Of a stretch of 64,000 nucleotides of DNA, positions 16,333 to 25,032 are shown in pieces. The notes beneath the pieces were generated by a model. That model saw nothing but the letters and a program-made list of their open reading frames with translations, did not search any database and was not told where the DNA came from. Origin of the DNA: Candidatus Methanophagaceae archaeon. Its GTDB lineage: Archaea; Halobacteriota; Syntropharchaeia; Alkanophagales; Methanospirareceae. Location: positions 169,829 through 233,828 of the forward strand of contig PQXC01000001.1 of assembly GCA_003194435.1 (NCBI GenBank), written 5' to 3'. The position numbers were made by a program, and so were the translations under genes. Each line of letters begins with the position of its first letter. Within the stretch, counting starts at the first letter, position 1.

Positions 16333-16701
16333 ATGAGCGGTGACAGGGATGAAAAGTTAAAGCGGGCAGAGGCAGAATTAAGTTTAAGTGCGTACCGTGC
16401 TAAATTGGCAAAAGGGAATTACAGGGAGATGGCGAAGGTTGTTTCAAAGGTCAAGGCGATATTGAAGGGCGTGAGCACCTATTTTAAATGCACATACACC
16501 TTAGAAGGAGGCAGGATAACAATCGATTTTAAAAGACGTGCGAAAGAGATAATTTCAGCGTACTACGATAAGGATGGAATAGAAAAGGCGTTTTGCTGTA
16601 TTAAACAGCCGATTGGGCTCAGACCGATACGCCATTGGTTGGGTAGAAGGGTTAAAGCCCACATATTTATATGCTACCCCTCATATCTATTAAATGTGTA
16701 G
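16333..16701 (+). pseudogene. Degraded IS1634-type transposase
   Basis: 122 codons. The first part (DEKLKRAEAELSLSAYRAKL...) matches the helical linker and the last part (IEKAFCCIKQPIGLRPIRHW, then KAHIFICYPSYLL) the C-terminal block of IS1634-group DDE transposases, including the conserved Glu of the IE(K/R)xF motif. The stretch that should lie between them (the third beta strand region) and the whole N-terminal catalytic half are missing. Upstream in-frame codons (NCLLIFDRS) may belong to it. No terminal repeats are visible. The 330 bases between 16003 and 16333 hold only the pfkA promoter and this remnant's edge. Confidence 0.65.
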
Positions 16702-16787
16702 TTACTAATCCAAAGGGGGACATCTCAACGGCGAAGTTGCCCATCCCTTCACGGGTACAAAGGCAAATTATGGATGTGTTGCGGATC

Positions 16788-16798
16788 AAGTATATAAA
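16788..16798 (+). promoter_or_regulatory. TATA box upstream of the 16817 gene
   Basis: AAGTATATAAA, 19-29 bases before the ATG at 16817, implying a nearly leaderless transcript. Confidence 0.45.
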
Positions 16799-16816
16799 GT
16801 CTGAAACTTAGGTAAC

Positions 16817-17305
16817 ATGATAAAATCGTCAGCGGAGATAGTGGAGATATTGAAGAGGAAATGGGATAAGAGCAAGGACGAAGACAGGAATGAATGGCGA
16901 GTGCTCAGTGGCAGGAATCCCAGGGGCAGGTATGACCTTTTTATCTCCACACCAGAGCGTGTGTGGCAGTTGAAGATAGAACAGACGGGAAATAACGAAG
17001 CAATTGGATTCGGCTTGGATGTGGGGAAGCCAGATGAGGATATAAGAAAGCTATTCAGGCATGGTGCACCGGTTCCTTTTGGTCTCGTATCGCCACAGGT
17101 AAAGAACAATTTAGCGATTATTATGGCTGGTATTCAGCTATATTCCTCCGATTCCGCCTATAAGCTCTGCAATGAGTATATCTCTGATAAGCAGGCGGAA
17201 TTGGATGAGCGCCTGGACCGTGAGATAGAGCGAATGAAGAGCAACCCGTTACTGAGGCATCGGTATAGAGAGCAGAAGGAACGAGAAAGATTGCTGTACC
17301 TCTAA
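16817..17305 (+). CDS. Uncharacterised soluble protein upstream of cobY
   Basis: 162 residues, highly charged. A beta-rich first half (NPRGRYDLFISTPERVWQLK) is followed by GFGLDVGKPDEDIRKLF and a helical C-terminus that is probably a coiled coil (EYISDKQAELDERLDREIER). No family is recognised. It lies 16 bases before cobY on the same strand with its own TATA box, so the two are probably co-transcribed. A link to cobamide metabolism is possible only by neighbourhood. Confidence 0.55.
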   Translation: MIKSSAEIVEILKRKWDKSKDEDRNEWRVLSGRNPRGRYDLFISTPERVWQLKIEQTGNNEAIGFGLDVGKPDEDIRKLFRHGAPVPFGLVSPQVKNNLAIIMAGIQLYSSDSAYKLCNEYISDKQAELDERLDREIERMKSNPLLRHRYREQKERERLLYL

Positions 17306-17321
17306 ATCCTGAGATGAAGAG

Positions 17322-17906
17322 ATGATGGTGATAATCCTCGCAGGTGGCAAAGCCACCAGGATGGGTAAGGAGAAAGCGATTATAAAGTTAGGAGCCGAGA
17401 AACGACTGATAGATCTGGTTATAGGGGCAGTGAATGGCGCATCAAAAGCAGATAGTTTTATCGTGGCGGTAACGAAGTTTACGCCACAGACCGCTTTATA
17501 CTGCCGAAGTATGAATTACAGACTGATCGAAACACCCGGATACGGCTATCATGCAGATTTACGCTATCTACTCCATCGCTATCATGAATTTATATCTGTG
17601 GCATGTGACATCCCATTTTTACAGAGTGAACATATTGATGCATTGATAGACTTCTATTCCGAACATCATAATAGTATTAGTGTTACCGGAGCTGTTCCCT
17701 TCAACATGGTACCTGAGGGCATAAATCCCCTACCCCTGCCTTTCTCTTATCATGGACAGAAACTGGTCGCCTGTGGTCTCAATGCCGTTACGAACTCGAG
17801 GCACTCATTGCCTCTCGTCTTCCATGACCCTCTGCTCGCAATAAATGTGAATACCCACTCCGATTTACAGGTTGCTACGCAATATCTGTACAAATACTAC
17901 AAATAA
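17322..17906 (+). CDS. cobY: GTP:adenosylcobinamide-phosphate guanylyltransferase (CobY-type)
   Basis: 194 residues, the CobY length. N-terminal nucleotidyltransferase loop IILAGGKATRMGKEKAIIKL (residues 4-23), VACDIPFLQSEHIDALI (about 88-104, the Asp that binds metal) and VPEGINPL / ACGLNAV near the C-terminus. In archaea this enzyme replaces the bacterial CobU step, activating adenosylcobinamide phosphate with GTP while building the lower ligand of B12. The window encodes several B12 users (class II ribonucleotide reductase, two corrinoid proteins), which fits. Assignment over other small nucleotidyltransferases (such as MobA) rests on length and motif spacing. Confidence 0.75.
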   Translation: MMVIILAGGKATRMGKEKAIIKLGAEKRLIDLVIGAVNGASKADSFIVAVTKFTPQTALYCRSMNYRLIETPGYGYHADLRYLLHRYHEFISVACDIPFLQSEHIDALIDFYSEHHNSISVTGAVPFNMVPEGINPLPLPFSYHGQKLVACGLNAVTNSRHSLPLVFHDPLLAINVNTHSDLQVATQYLYKYYK

Positions 17907-18020
17907 GGTAATAACTGTTATTCTTGATTTGAAAACCGAAACTCACTTTATTTGATGCACACCAGTTTATGGTGTAGGAGATACAGGAGTACAGGTACAA
18001 ATCAGGGGGAAAGAGGAAAA

Positions 18021-18746
18021 ATGCTCTTCATAATCTCAACAATGGGTGGGAAGAGTTTTATTGCATGGCTCAGTTCCGATTTCCTCGCATGGGTCACCTC
18101 CTTACTCCGGCTACCGGTGCTAATCCTCTTATATGGACTGACACTGTGGGCGATTGTTGAGATTGGTATGTTCACATGCGAATGGATTATAAGAATAAGA
18201 CACAAGCGCAGCAGTCAGTCGCGGTCGGCATCGGTAGACCTAGAACTGTGCCTGCGTGAAGCTGCTGCAGCATTACAGGCACAGGGTGATGACAGTGGTG
18301 CAGAATCCCGGCCCCGACTCAAAGAAATAAGTGCAATACTGAAGAAATGCACATCCCATAAGTTCGTACTGCAGTTCCTGAACTGCCTCGCTGATATTGA
18401 AGATGAAAATGAAGATGCCAGGCAGTTCGCAGTAAGATTAGAGAAGTTACTTCAGGGCTGCAATGCCGCAATAACAAAGTCTGTGGAACGCACGAGGACA
18501 ATGGTGCGAATAGGTCCGATGCTCGGGCTTATGGGTACGCTGATACCTATGGGACCCGCACTGCTTGCACTTACGCAGGGCGATATAAACACACTCGCAT
18601 CCAGTCTCATATATGCGTTCGGTACCACCGTCCTCGGTCTGTTGATTGGCGGTATCGCATACGTAATCACCACAGTTCGCCAGCACTGGTATGATAAAGA
18701 CATGAATGATATAAGATATATATGCGAGATACTATTCGGTGAGTAG
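18021..18746 (+). CDS. MotA/TolQ/ExbB-type proton channel protein
   Basis: 241 residues from the ATG at 18021 (ribosome site GGGGGAAAGAGG; a longer in-frame start at 17952 has none). One N-terminal helix (about 28-52), a cytoplasmic helical stretch, and then the MotA/TolQ/ExbB signature: RIGPMLGLMGTLIPMGPALL (about 160-180) and SSLIYAFGTTVLGLLIGGIA (about 192-212). These proteins form proton-driven stator pentamers that energise a rod partner of ExbD/TolR/MotB type. No partner gene follows; the next gene is on the other strand. Partner and task are unknown. Confidence 0.8.
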   Translation: MLFIISTMGGKSFIAWLSSDFLAWVTSLLRLPVLILLYGLTLWAIVEIGMFTCEWIIRIRHKRSSQSRSASVDLELCLREAAAALQAQGDDSGAESRPRLKEISAILKKCTSHKFVLQFLNCLADIEDENEDARQFAVRLEKLLQGCNAAITKSVERTRTMVRIGPMLGLMGTLIPMGPALLALTQGDINTLASSLIYAFGTTVLGLLIGGIAYVITTVRQHWYDKDMNDIRYICEILFGE

Positions 18747-18754
18747 TTCATAGC

Positions 18755-21700
18755 TCATACCGAGCATATCCTGCATTCACCTGTATATTCAGTGTCAGCT
18801 TTCACATATTCCTCAAGCATTAACTTCGGTATTCCAGGCGATAGAACACCTTCTTTGCATCCATACCGATAAACAGTAACACCCTTGCATTTGAGTTCAT
18901 AAGCTAAGGAGAACACACGCTTCACTGCCTGCCATGGCGCATCAGCAGGTAGATTCACCGTCTTGGAGACCGCATTATCGGTATATCGCTGGAACGCTGC
19001 CTGCATTCGCACATGCCACTCAGGCGAGATGTCGAGAGCAGTAACAAACACCCTCCTCACATCCGCTGGAACACCTTCTATATCCTGCACTGACCCGCGC
19101 TTTGCAATCTCGGTTATCAATTCTTTACTGTAAAACCCCCTCTCCTTCGCTATCGCTTCAAACAACTCGTTTATCTCCAGCATACCACCCATCACGTTCC
19201 TAACAAATGCAACTGCGAATATAGGCTCTATCCCGCTGGAGCAGTTATGGACAAGGACGTTATTAGCAACGAAATTATGACAGTCTGGAACTTCCATGTT
19301 ATATGTATCGGTATAGCCGTAAAATGAAACATCTACGACCCTGTGATTCTTCTGTTCTCTCTTCGCTTTACTTATTTTCTCGCCGTATCTCTTTACTCGC
19401 GGGTCTGTGTCTTTGGTTAATCCTTTATTCCAGGGTGCTTTCCCGGTGAAGCGTTGCTTGTTACTTCTTATAATATTCTCTAACCATGGACCTTCGCGTC
19501 TTTTTTCGACTGCGATTTTGATATTCTTCTTAACATCCTCTCTTGCCATACCTTTCTTAGTTTGCACGGAAATCTTTTTTCGCTCCTCTTCTGATAATTT
19601 GCGTCCATACATCGGGTTTTTATTACCACGCATAAGCTCAGATTTCCTCTGTCTTATTTTTTTTGCTTTTTCTTCGCCGAATAATTCCTCATATGTCTTA
19701 CCTTTCGCCTCCTTGCTCCACCGAACGAGTTCAGCCGAATGAAGTCTTGCATGTTGGGTCTTTGTTAGCACTTCTAAATTCTCTGGACTATTATTCAATC
19801 TATTTCTATCAATATGATGAACTACTTCGTTCTGTTTTAGTTCTCTTCCAAGTTTACATTCTGCTATTGCAACATGCTCACTTTTTCTTGGCAAATTAGT
19901 CATCCGCAGAACAAAAGTTGGTTCTTGACCTTCTGCTTCAGGGAACCATAGACTCCTCTCAAAACTCCTAACCGAAGCTCCAATCTTCAAATTCCTCACT
20001 TCTTCATAGCTCCCATCGCTTAGCATCACCAGATGATCCGGGGTAGCTATTAGCTCGTCTCCAGTATCAAACTTGACCCTCCAAACCTCTGCTTTTTCTC
20101 TTGTTTTTCTTACCCCATAAGCTTTTCTGACTCTTATGGAATTATTATCGCAACAGTAAACATAAGGTTCTTTTCCTACCAAATCCTTTATTCTTTGTTT
20201 GCCTTCTATTGTAGAAATTAAAGTATCGCCATGAAGACAAGCGGCTATTATACCTATTGTTCCTGTCGGTGCAACCGTGGTCACCGTAGCATTACGCATC
20301 GCATCGTATTTTGCGTTCCAGACGCTGAGCTCGAAGTTAGGGAAAGAGCCACGTTCACGACCGAGTTCAACAGAGCACTGTCTCGCCTCTTCTGTAATGA
20401 ACCGCATGAGCTTCTCAGCCAGCAAAAGCGCATCCTTTGAGTCATACGCTATCCCGAGCTTGATCAATAAGTCCGCAAAACCCATCACTCCGAGCCCTAT
20501 CTTACGATTCGCCTTCGTTATCCGCTCTATCTCCGGCAATGGGTACCTGTTCACATCAATGACATCATCAAGAAACCTCACACAGAGCCTGATTGCTTCC
20601 CTGAGTCTATCCCACTCTATCTCTTCATCACCGCTCTTAGCGAATTTCGCGAGATTGATAGAGCCCAGATTGCATGATTCGTACGCTAACAAAGGCTGCT
20701 CGCCACATGGATTCGTCGCTTCTATCTCGCCCGCTGCTGGTGTGGGATTGTGCCTGTTGATCTCATCTATAAATATGATACCGGGGTCACCGGTCTTCCA
20801 TGCATAAGTTACGAGCTCATTAAAGACTTCCCTCGCATTTATTCGCTTCACTTCCTCGTTCGTTCGCGGATTCACGAGTCCATAATCCTTATCCCGCTCT
20901 ACCGCGTGCATGAACGCATCGGTGACGGCGACCGAGATGTTGAAATTTGGGAATCCACCGCCCTCCTTCGCCCTTATAAATTCCTTTATATCTGGATGGT
21001 CAACCCTGAGAACGCCCATATTCGCTCCTCGCCGTTTACCGCCCTGTTTTATCACTTCCGTAGCGACATCAAAGACGCGCATGAAAGATACAGGACCCGA
21101 TGCTATTCCGCCGGTTGACCTCACCACATCGCCTCGCGGTCTCAGCCGTGAGAATGAGAACCCGGTACCACCACCTGACTGGTGAATCAGTGCCGCATTC
21201 TTGACCGCATCAAAGATACTCGCCATCGAGTCCGCAATGGGCAATACGAAACAGGCGGAAAGCTGCCCAAGTTCTGTGCCCGCATTCATCAATGTGGGAC
21301 TATTTGGCAGGAATTCGAGATTTCGCATCAATCTTAGAAAACCGCGTTCTATCTCATTCACTTCATCCATGCTCTTACCATAGCCACGCTCTGCACGAGC
21401 AATTGCACTCGCAACACGCTTCAACATCTGCTTCGGGCTCTCTACAACCTCACCACGGGAGTTCCTCAATAGGTATCGTCTCTTAAGCACCTCAACGGCA
21501 TTCACCGAGAGTTTCAAATCGTCTCGCACGCCTATGAAGTGCTTCAGGTATCGAAGTTCCGCATGACGTTGCCGGTAGAGGATGTACGCCTTCGCAACTT
21601 TGTCCAGACCTTCTCTTATCAGTACCTGCTCCACCACATCCTGTACATCCTCAACTGTTGGTATACGTATACGCCCATCAAATAGCTTATCTATCTCTTT

Positions 21701-21856
21701 CACCACCTTCTTCGAGAGCCTATCGGCGAGTTCGCTGGCTGCTTCTGCTTCTATGCCCACGCTTGTCATCGCTCTGTAAAGCGCGGAGCTAATCTTCATA
21801 CGCTCGAATCTTACTACTCTCCCATCACGTTTTCTAATCCTTTCGGGCATTAGCAT
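18755..21856 (-). CDS. nrdJ: Adenosylcobalamin-dependent (class II) ribonucleotide reductase with intein
   Basis: 1033 residues before splicing, about 701 after removal of the intein at residues 540-871. It begins with an ATP-cone-like regulatory domain (RKRDGRVVRFERMKISSALY; 5-95). The barrel follows: PNSPTLMNAG (about 184), QLSACFVLPI, HQSGGGTGFSFSRLRPRGD (about 225), NPCGEQPLLAYESCNLGSIN with the thiyl-radical Cys384, and VAPTGTIGIIAA (about 528) next to the intein. The C-terminus ends CRICSV, the redox-shuttle cysteine pair. The enzyme reduces ribonucleotides for DNA synthesis using B12 as radical source, so it works without oxygen. The neighbouring cobY fits the B12 need. Confidence 0.93.
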   Translation of the reverse strand: MLMPERIRKRDGRVVRFERMKISSALYRAMTSVGIEAEAASELADRLSKKVVKEIDKLFDGRIRIPTVEDVQDVVEQVLIREGLDKVAKAYILYRQRHAELRYLKHFIGVRDDLKLSVNAVEVLKRRYLLRNSRGEVVESPKQMLKRVASAIARAERGYGKSMDEVNEIERGFLRLMRNLEFLPNSPTLMNAGTELGQLSACFVLPIADSMASIFDAVKNAALIHQSGGGTGFSFSRLRPRGDVVRSTGGIASGPVSFMRVFDVATEVIKQGGKRRGANMGVLRVDHPDIKEFIRAKEGGGFPNFNISVAVTDAFMHAVERDKDYGLVNPRTNEEVKRINAREVFNELVTYAWKTGDPGIIFIDEINRHNPTPAAGEIEATNPCGEQPLLAYESCNLGSINLAKFAKSGDEEIEWDRLREAIRLCVRFLDDVIDVNRYPLPEIERITKANRKIGLGVMGFADLLIKLGIAYDSKDALLLAEKLMRFITEEARQCSVELGRERGSFPNFELSVWNAKYDAMRNATVTTVAPTGTIGIIAACLHGDTLISTIEGKQRIKDLVGKEPYVYCCDNNSIRVRKAYGVRKTREKAEVWRVKFDTGDELIATPDHLVMLSDGSYEEVRNLKIGASVRSFERSLWFPEAEGQEPTFVLRMTNLPRKSEHVAIAECKLGRELKQNEVVHHIDRNRLNNSPENLEVLTKTQHARLHSAELVRWSKEAKGKTYEELFGEEKAKKIRQRKSELMRGNKNPMYGRKLSEEERKKISVQTKKGMAREDVKKNIKIAVEKRREGPWLENIIRSNKQRFTGKAPWNKGLTKDTDPRVKRYGEKISKAKREQKNHRVVDVSFYGYTDTYNMEVPDCHNFVANNVLVHNCSSGIEPIFAVAFVRNVMGGMLEINELFEAIAKERGFYSKELITEIAKRGSVQDIEGVPADVRRVFVTALDISPEWHVRMQAAFQRYTDNAVSKTVNLPADAPWQAVKRVFSLAYELKCKGVTVYRYGCKEGVLSPGIPKLMLEEYVKADTEYTGECRICSV
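19244..20239 (-). mobile_element. Intein with HNH homing endonuclease inside nrdJ
   Basis: 332 codons (residues 540-871 of the precursor). It begins with Cys in CLHGDTLISTIEGKQRIKDL (splicing block A), has TPDHLVMLSDG (block B, with the conserved His) and ends NFVANNVLVHN followed by Cys872 (blocks F/G: His-Asn, then the +1 Cys), so every splicing residue is present. The middle carries an HNH nuclease (VVHHIDRNRLNNSPENLEVL) and NUMOD3-like repeats (NPMYGRKLSEEERKKIS; APWNKGLTKDTDPRVKRYGE). The insertion point is the TGTIGIIAA/CSSG motif in the reductase active-site region, a typical invariant-site target. It appears active by sequence. Confidence 0.9.
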
Positions 21857-21901
21857 TATTACCTACCTATAATGATAGAAACAGGTTAAAATAGAAAGGA
21901 T

Positions 21902-22156
21902 ATGAGAATGAGAGAAGAGGAAGAGGAGCGGATAAAGAAGGATATAGCGCTCTTTGAGGAGAGCATCACGGAGCTTGGAGAAGGGGATTGGGAAGTGCTG
22001 GAGCTTGCGAGGGCGTATTGTGAAGATGCACGCTATTACCTTGCGAAGGGCGATTATTTCACCGCTTTCGGCTGTATAAACTATGCGCATGGACTGATAG
22101 ACGGCATAAAGGGGGTCATTGAGTTCGTAAGGAGACAGCAATCACAACCCAGATGA
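21902..22156 (+). CDS. DUF357-family protein
   Basis: 84 residues, all helical and acidic, with the DUF357 pattern (VLELARAYCEDARYYLAKGD, TAFGCINYAHGLIDGI). DUF357 proteins are short archaeal helical-bundle proteins of unknown function that resemble HEPN/TPR-like folds. AAAGGAT just precedes the ATG. Its last 41 bases overlap the end of the convergent membrane-protein gene, so the two transcripts are mutually antisense at their 3' ends. Confidence 0.8.
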   Translation: MRMREEEEERIKKDIALFEESITELGEGDWEVLELARAYCEDARYYLAKGDYFTAFGCINYAHGLIDGIKGVIEFVRRQQSQPR

Positions 22157-22622
22157 TAAAGGGTACTGCCATCCATGCAACCCCAATTGAGGCATAAACC
22201 ATCCTCGCAAATTCCGAATGGTTTATATACATGGGGAATCGTACCACTATGTCCAGAACATGCAGGAGAAACAAGACCGGGATTCCTATTACGAGTATCT
22301 CTATTCTCTTCTTCAACGTTAGCTTCGGTGTCACCACTGCTAACGCGATCAGAGGTACCAGATTGAAATTCACGAGATAAGCATCGGATAAATTCAATGC
22401 TCCGATTTCCAATTTTGTATATCCCATAGCGAGTAGAACAAGCCTCGCGAAGTTAAAGACCAGATTCTGGTACCATCTCCCTATGTAATACCAACCTGCT
22501 AAGAAGATAGCAGAAACAACCAGGAACTCAATCAGGAAGAGCAAGAGCTGATTCCTGCTCAAATTCAATATCTCACATCTCTCTACCGCCTCTCTTCTAT
22601 CCCTATCCCTCTCCACTCTCAT
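22116..22622 (-). CDS. Archaeosortase-associated membrane protein
   Basis: 168 residues with four to five membrane helices (about 26-44, 84-100, 108-126, 142-165). Its start lies 20 bases inside the 3' end of the archaeosortase gene, so the two are translationally coupled. The overall pattern (a short charged N-terminus, then helices with INHSEFARMVYASIGVAWMA) resembles the small membrane partners found next to exosortase H-type enzymes. A role as co-factor of the sortase is inference from the overlap and that resemblance. Confidence 0.6.
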   Translation of the reverse strand: MRVERDRDRREAVERCEILNLSRNQLLLFLIEFLVVSAIFLAGWYYIGRWYQNLVFNFARLVLLAMGYTKLEIGALNLSDAYLVNFNLVPLIALAVVTPKLTLKKRIEILVIGIPVLFLLHVLDIVVRFPMYINHSEFARMVYASIGVAWMAVPFIIWVVIAVSLRTQ

Positions 22623-23163
22623 TCGCTATCTTCAGCCATATCAAGAATAGTACCACCACGAATATTATAAATGAACCCTGCCATAGATACACGTGCACAA
22701 ACTCCATCATATTGGGATTGTAGAGCCCCACAAAGGTAAGTATAGCGATACGGAAGAGGTTAATCGCATAAAGGGCGGGTACACCAATGAGGATACCAAG
22801 ACTCTTCTTCTTCAGCCTCGCTGGATATGCAAGGATACAGGAGCAATAAATGATCGCGGGAAAAACCGCGGTACATTCATCTATTATGTCCAGACTAAAC
22901 CCGTTAACGGATAATATCGTACCTTTCACCGCCACATCCATGCCCGCTAATGAGAATATAGAAGCTAAGATCAACGCGGTGGCAGTTCTTACATGGAGCA
23001 TTAACCCTGACCCGGTTGTGAGATAATAAAAGAGATAAAAGACGAGACAAAGCATCAGAAAGGAGAAGACATACTTTTTTGTATTGCTCTTCTCTTTCTC
23101 TTTTTCTTTCTCTCTTTCTTCCCCTTTCTCTTCCCTCGCTCTATCTCTGGTATCGCGCTTCAT
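22603..23163 (-). CDS. Archaeosortase / exosortase-family transpeptidase (ArtB-like)
   Basis: 186 residues with a very charged N-terminus (about 30 residues, Lys/Glu repeats), then five or so helices. The catalytic signature is Cys97 in IIDECTAVFPAIIY, Arg138 in YAINLFRIAILTFVG, and His157 in MMEFVHVYLWQGSF. It is a short form of the family, similar in layout to exosortase H/archaeosortase B. The upstream gene, 46 bases away, ends in a VPXXXP-type sorting tail, the recognised target class of ArtB as I recall it, so enzyme and substrate are paired. It is the second, unrelated archaeosortase in the window (the first is at 6565-7413). Confidence 0.8.
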   Translation of the reverse strand: MKRDTRDRAREEKGEEREKEKEKEKSNTKKYVFSFLMLCLVFYLFYYLTTGSGLMLHVRTATALILASIFSLAGMDVAVKGTILSVNGFSLDIIDECTAVFPAIIYCSCILAYPARLKKKSLGILIGVPALYAINLFRIAILTFVGLYNPNMMEFVHVYLWQGSFIIFVVVLFLIWLKIANESGEG

Positions 23164-23209
23164 TTTTACCGCCTGTTTGCCGATGGATGGTAAAAAGAAA
23201 AGAAGATGT

Positions 23210-24892
23210 TCATCTACTTCTACTTCTTCCTTTCAGATATCCGATTGCAATCAGCAGTCCGATTAAAACAGCAAGACCTGCAGGCATGAGTACCGGCACT
23301 TCCGGTGGGATTCTCACAATCGTTATAGCTGAGCGGTTGATAGGCGGTGTCTCGTTTGACCACAACATCGCGGTATTATTTATCACTGTGCCTTGAGGTA
23401 CGAAAGGGTCTATTCTGACTTTAAACGTGGCTTCTTCTATTGCTCCGGGTTCCAGTGTACCTACATCCCAAATCAGCGTGTTGTTCGATATGAAGAACGT
23501 TCCACGATCGCTATCCCCTGCATCGGTCAGCGGTACTCCATTTAAGCTCATGCTCTCCCCTATATACGTCGTGTTCTCTGGTATTCCATCCTTTATCTTG
23601 ACACCGGTAAGTGTGACTGTACCAGCATTGCGGAAGTGTATGGAGTATACAAGAGTATCATTTGGTGCAGCGAACTTCTTATCCACAGTCTTATAGGCAA
23701 CTAAATTGTAAATCGGCTTCACAATGACCGTTGTATCTGCGAAATCACTGATTGGAGAGGTCTCATTGCTATCTATTGTGGCTACGTTTCGTATCAATGT
23801 TCCATTCACGAGATTACCATGAACTATCACCCGGAATGACTGCGTTCCAGATGCACCAATCCCAAGGTTGCCTATGTTCCATGTAATGTTACTATCATTG
23901 ATACTACCACCACCGGATATACTCCCGTTCACCACTGTGGTATCTGCAGGGACTGCATCAGTCAAAATAACTTTTGTAAGGTTCAGGTTCCCGGTGTTGC
24001 TGTAATTTATCGTGTAGGTCAGTATGTCGCCAGGGTGGCATTCTGCCCTGTCAACCCTCTTGGTGATGGTGAGCTTGGGTATCTCCCTCATAATCTTCTC
24101 CCTTATCTTCTCCGGGAAGACCGTCCAATTAGCTGCTTCCATATAAAAGCCCGGTGATACCGCTCCTGGCTGTGGGTACAGGAGCAGATACAGGAAATCC
24201 CGGTTATATGGATATGGGCGAGGTCCTTCATTCATGATATCAACGCCCAGAACGTTCACTCTGTCAAAATATCCCTTCATCACTGCATCATCCCTCGCCT
24301 GGAATGTGGCATCCACCGCAGCCTCGGGTACTTCTCTGAAACCTCCACGTATCCAATTTGGACGTCCATCTGAGGATATGTCTATTATATGAAGGGCATT
24401 AGGTTGCGCAATACCAGCCTGAATAGCAGCTGTCAGAGTCTTATTCGCCAATATGAACGCTTCTGCCATGGGCGTGTGGTCTCCTGGCTGTGGCGTATTA
24501 TTTATTGTATCAGCGATAGAATTTGCTACCGTCTGGTTAGTTATCACAGTGGGGGGGACTATCACCCTTGCGTAGGGTATGTAGCCAGGTGGAGCAGGTT
24601 TGTGGTAATAAAAGAAGTGTTCATGTGTGGGCGGGTATCCGAACATGATTACACATAGCAGGACAGAACCATCCTGGGGGATTACTTCCGGATCCTTTAT
24701 CGCACAGGCATACCCGCGTAACTGCGTTGAATAATTCGCAGCACTTATACTGCCTGAACCATCCATCAAAAGAAACAAATCCACCTGCTCGGCAGTGCAA
24801 ACAGCGATCAGAGTGGTCACCGCGCAAAGCAAAATCGCTGCAGTGAAGAATATCCACCTGATTCCCTTTCCTCCCTTCTTTTGGACATACAT
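23210..24892 (-). CDS. Secreted vWA / DUF11 surface protein with VPXXXP-CTERM tail
   Basis: 560 residues. A signal peptide (about 11-34) is followed by a von Willebrand A domain (about 36-265; MIDAS start VDLFLLMDGSGSISAANYS, later NALHIIDISSDGRPN). Two DUF11 repeats (about 275-395 and 400-520) have the typical KRVDRAECHPGDILTYTINY / TYTINYSNTGN and TVDKKFAAPNDTLVYSIHFR blocks. The C-terminus is EVPVLMPAGLAVLIGLLIAI followed by GRSRSR. VP-VLM-P fits the VPXXXP-CTERM consensus exactly, and the next gene is an archaeosortase. It is probably anchored to the cell surface by that enzyme and used for adhesion or matrix contacts. Confidence 0.85.
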   Translation of the reverse strand: MYVQKKGGKGIRWIFFTAAILLCAVTTLIAVCTAEQVDLFLLMDGSGSISAANYSTQLRGYACAIKDPEVIPQDGSVLLCVIMFGYPPTHEHFFYYHKPAPPGYIPYARVIVPPTVITNQTVANSIADTINNTPQPGDHTPMAEAFILANKTLTAAIQAGIAQPNALHIIDISSDGRPNWIRGGFREVPEAAVDATFQARDDAVMKGYFDRVNVLGVDIMNEGPRPYPYNRDFLYLLLYPQPGAVSPGFYMEAANWTVFPEKIREKIMREIPKLTITKRVDRAECHPGDILTYTINYSNTGNLNLTKVILTDAVPADTTVVNGSISGGGSINDSNITWNIGNLGIGASGTQSFRVIVHGNLVNGTLIRNVATIDSNETSPISDFADTTVIVKPIYNLVAYKTVDKKFAAPNDTLVYSIHFRNAGTVTLTGVKIKDGIPENTTYIGESMSLNGVPLTDAGDSDRGTFFISNNTLIWDVGTLEPGAIEEATFKVRIDPFVPQGTVINNTAMLWSNETPPINRSAITIVRIPPEVPVLMPAGLAVLIGLLIAIGYLKGRSRSR

Positions 24893-25032
24893 TTTTATGC
24901 TTTCTCCATATAGAATCTACAGATGGTAGAGGCTACTAATATAATTTTCGGGTATATTTCAGGTGGAGATGACAGAGGCTCAAGTTGTATGCTAATGCTA
25001 CATGTATTTATCTCGCCTTTCGTCACCTAAAT

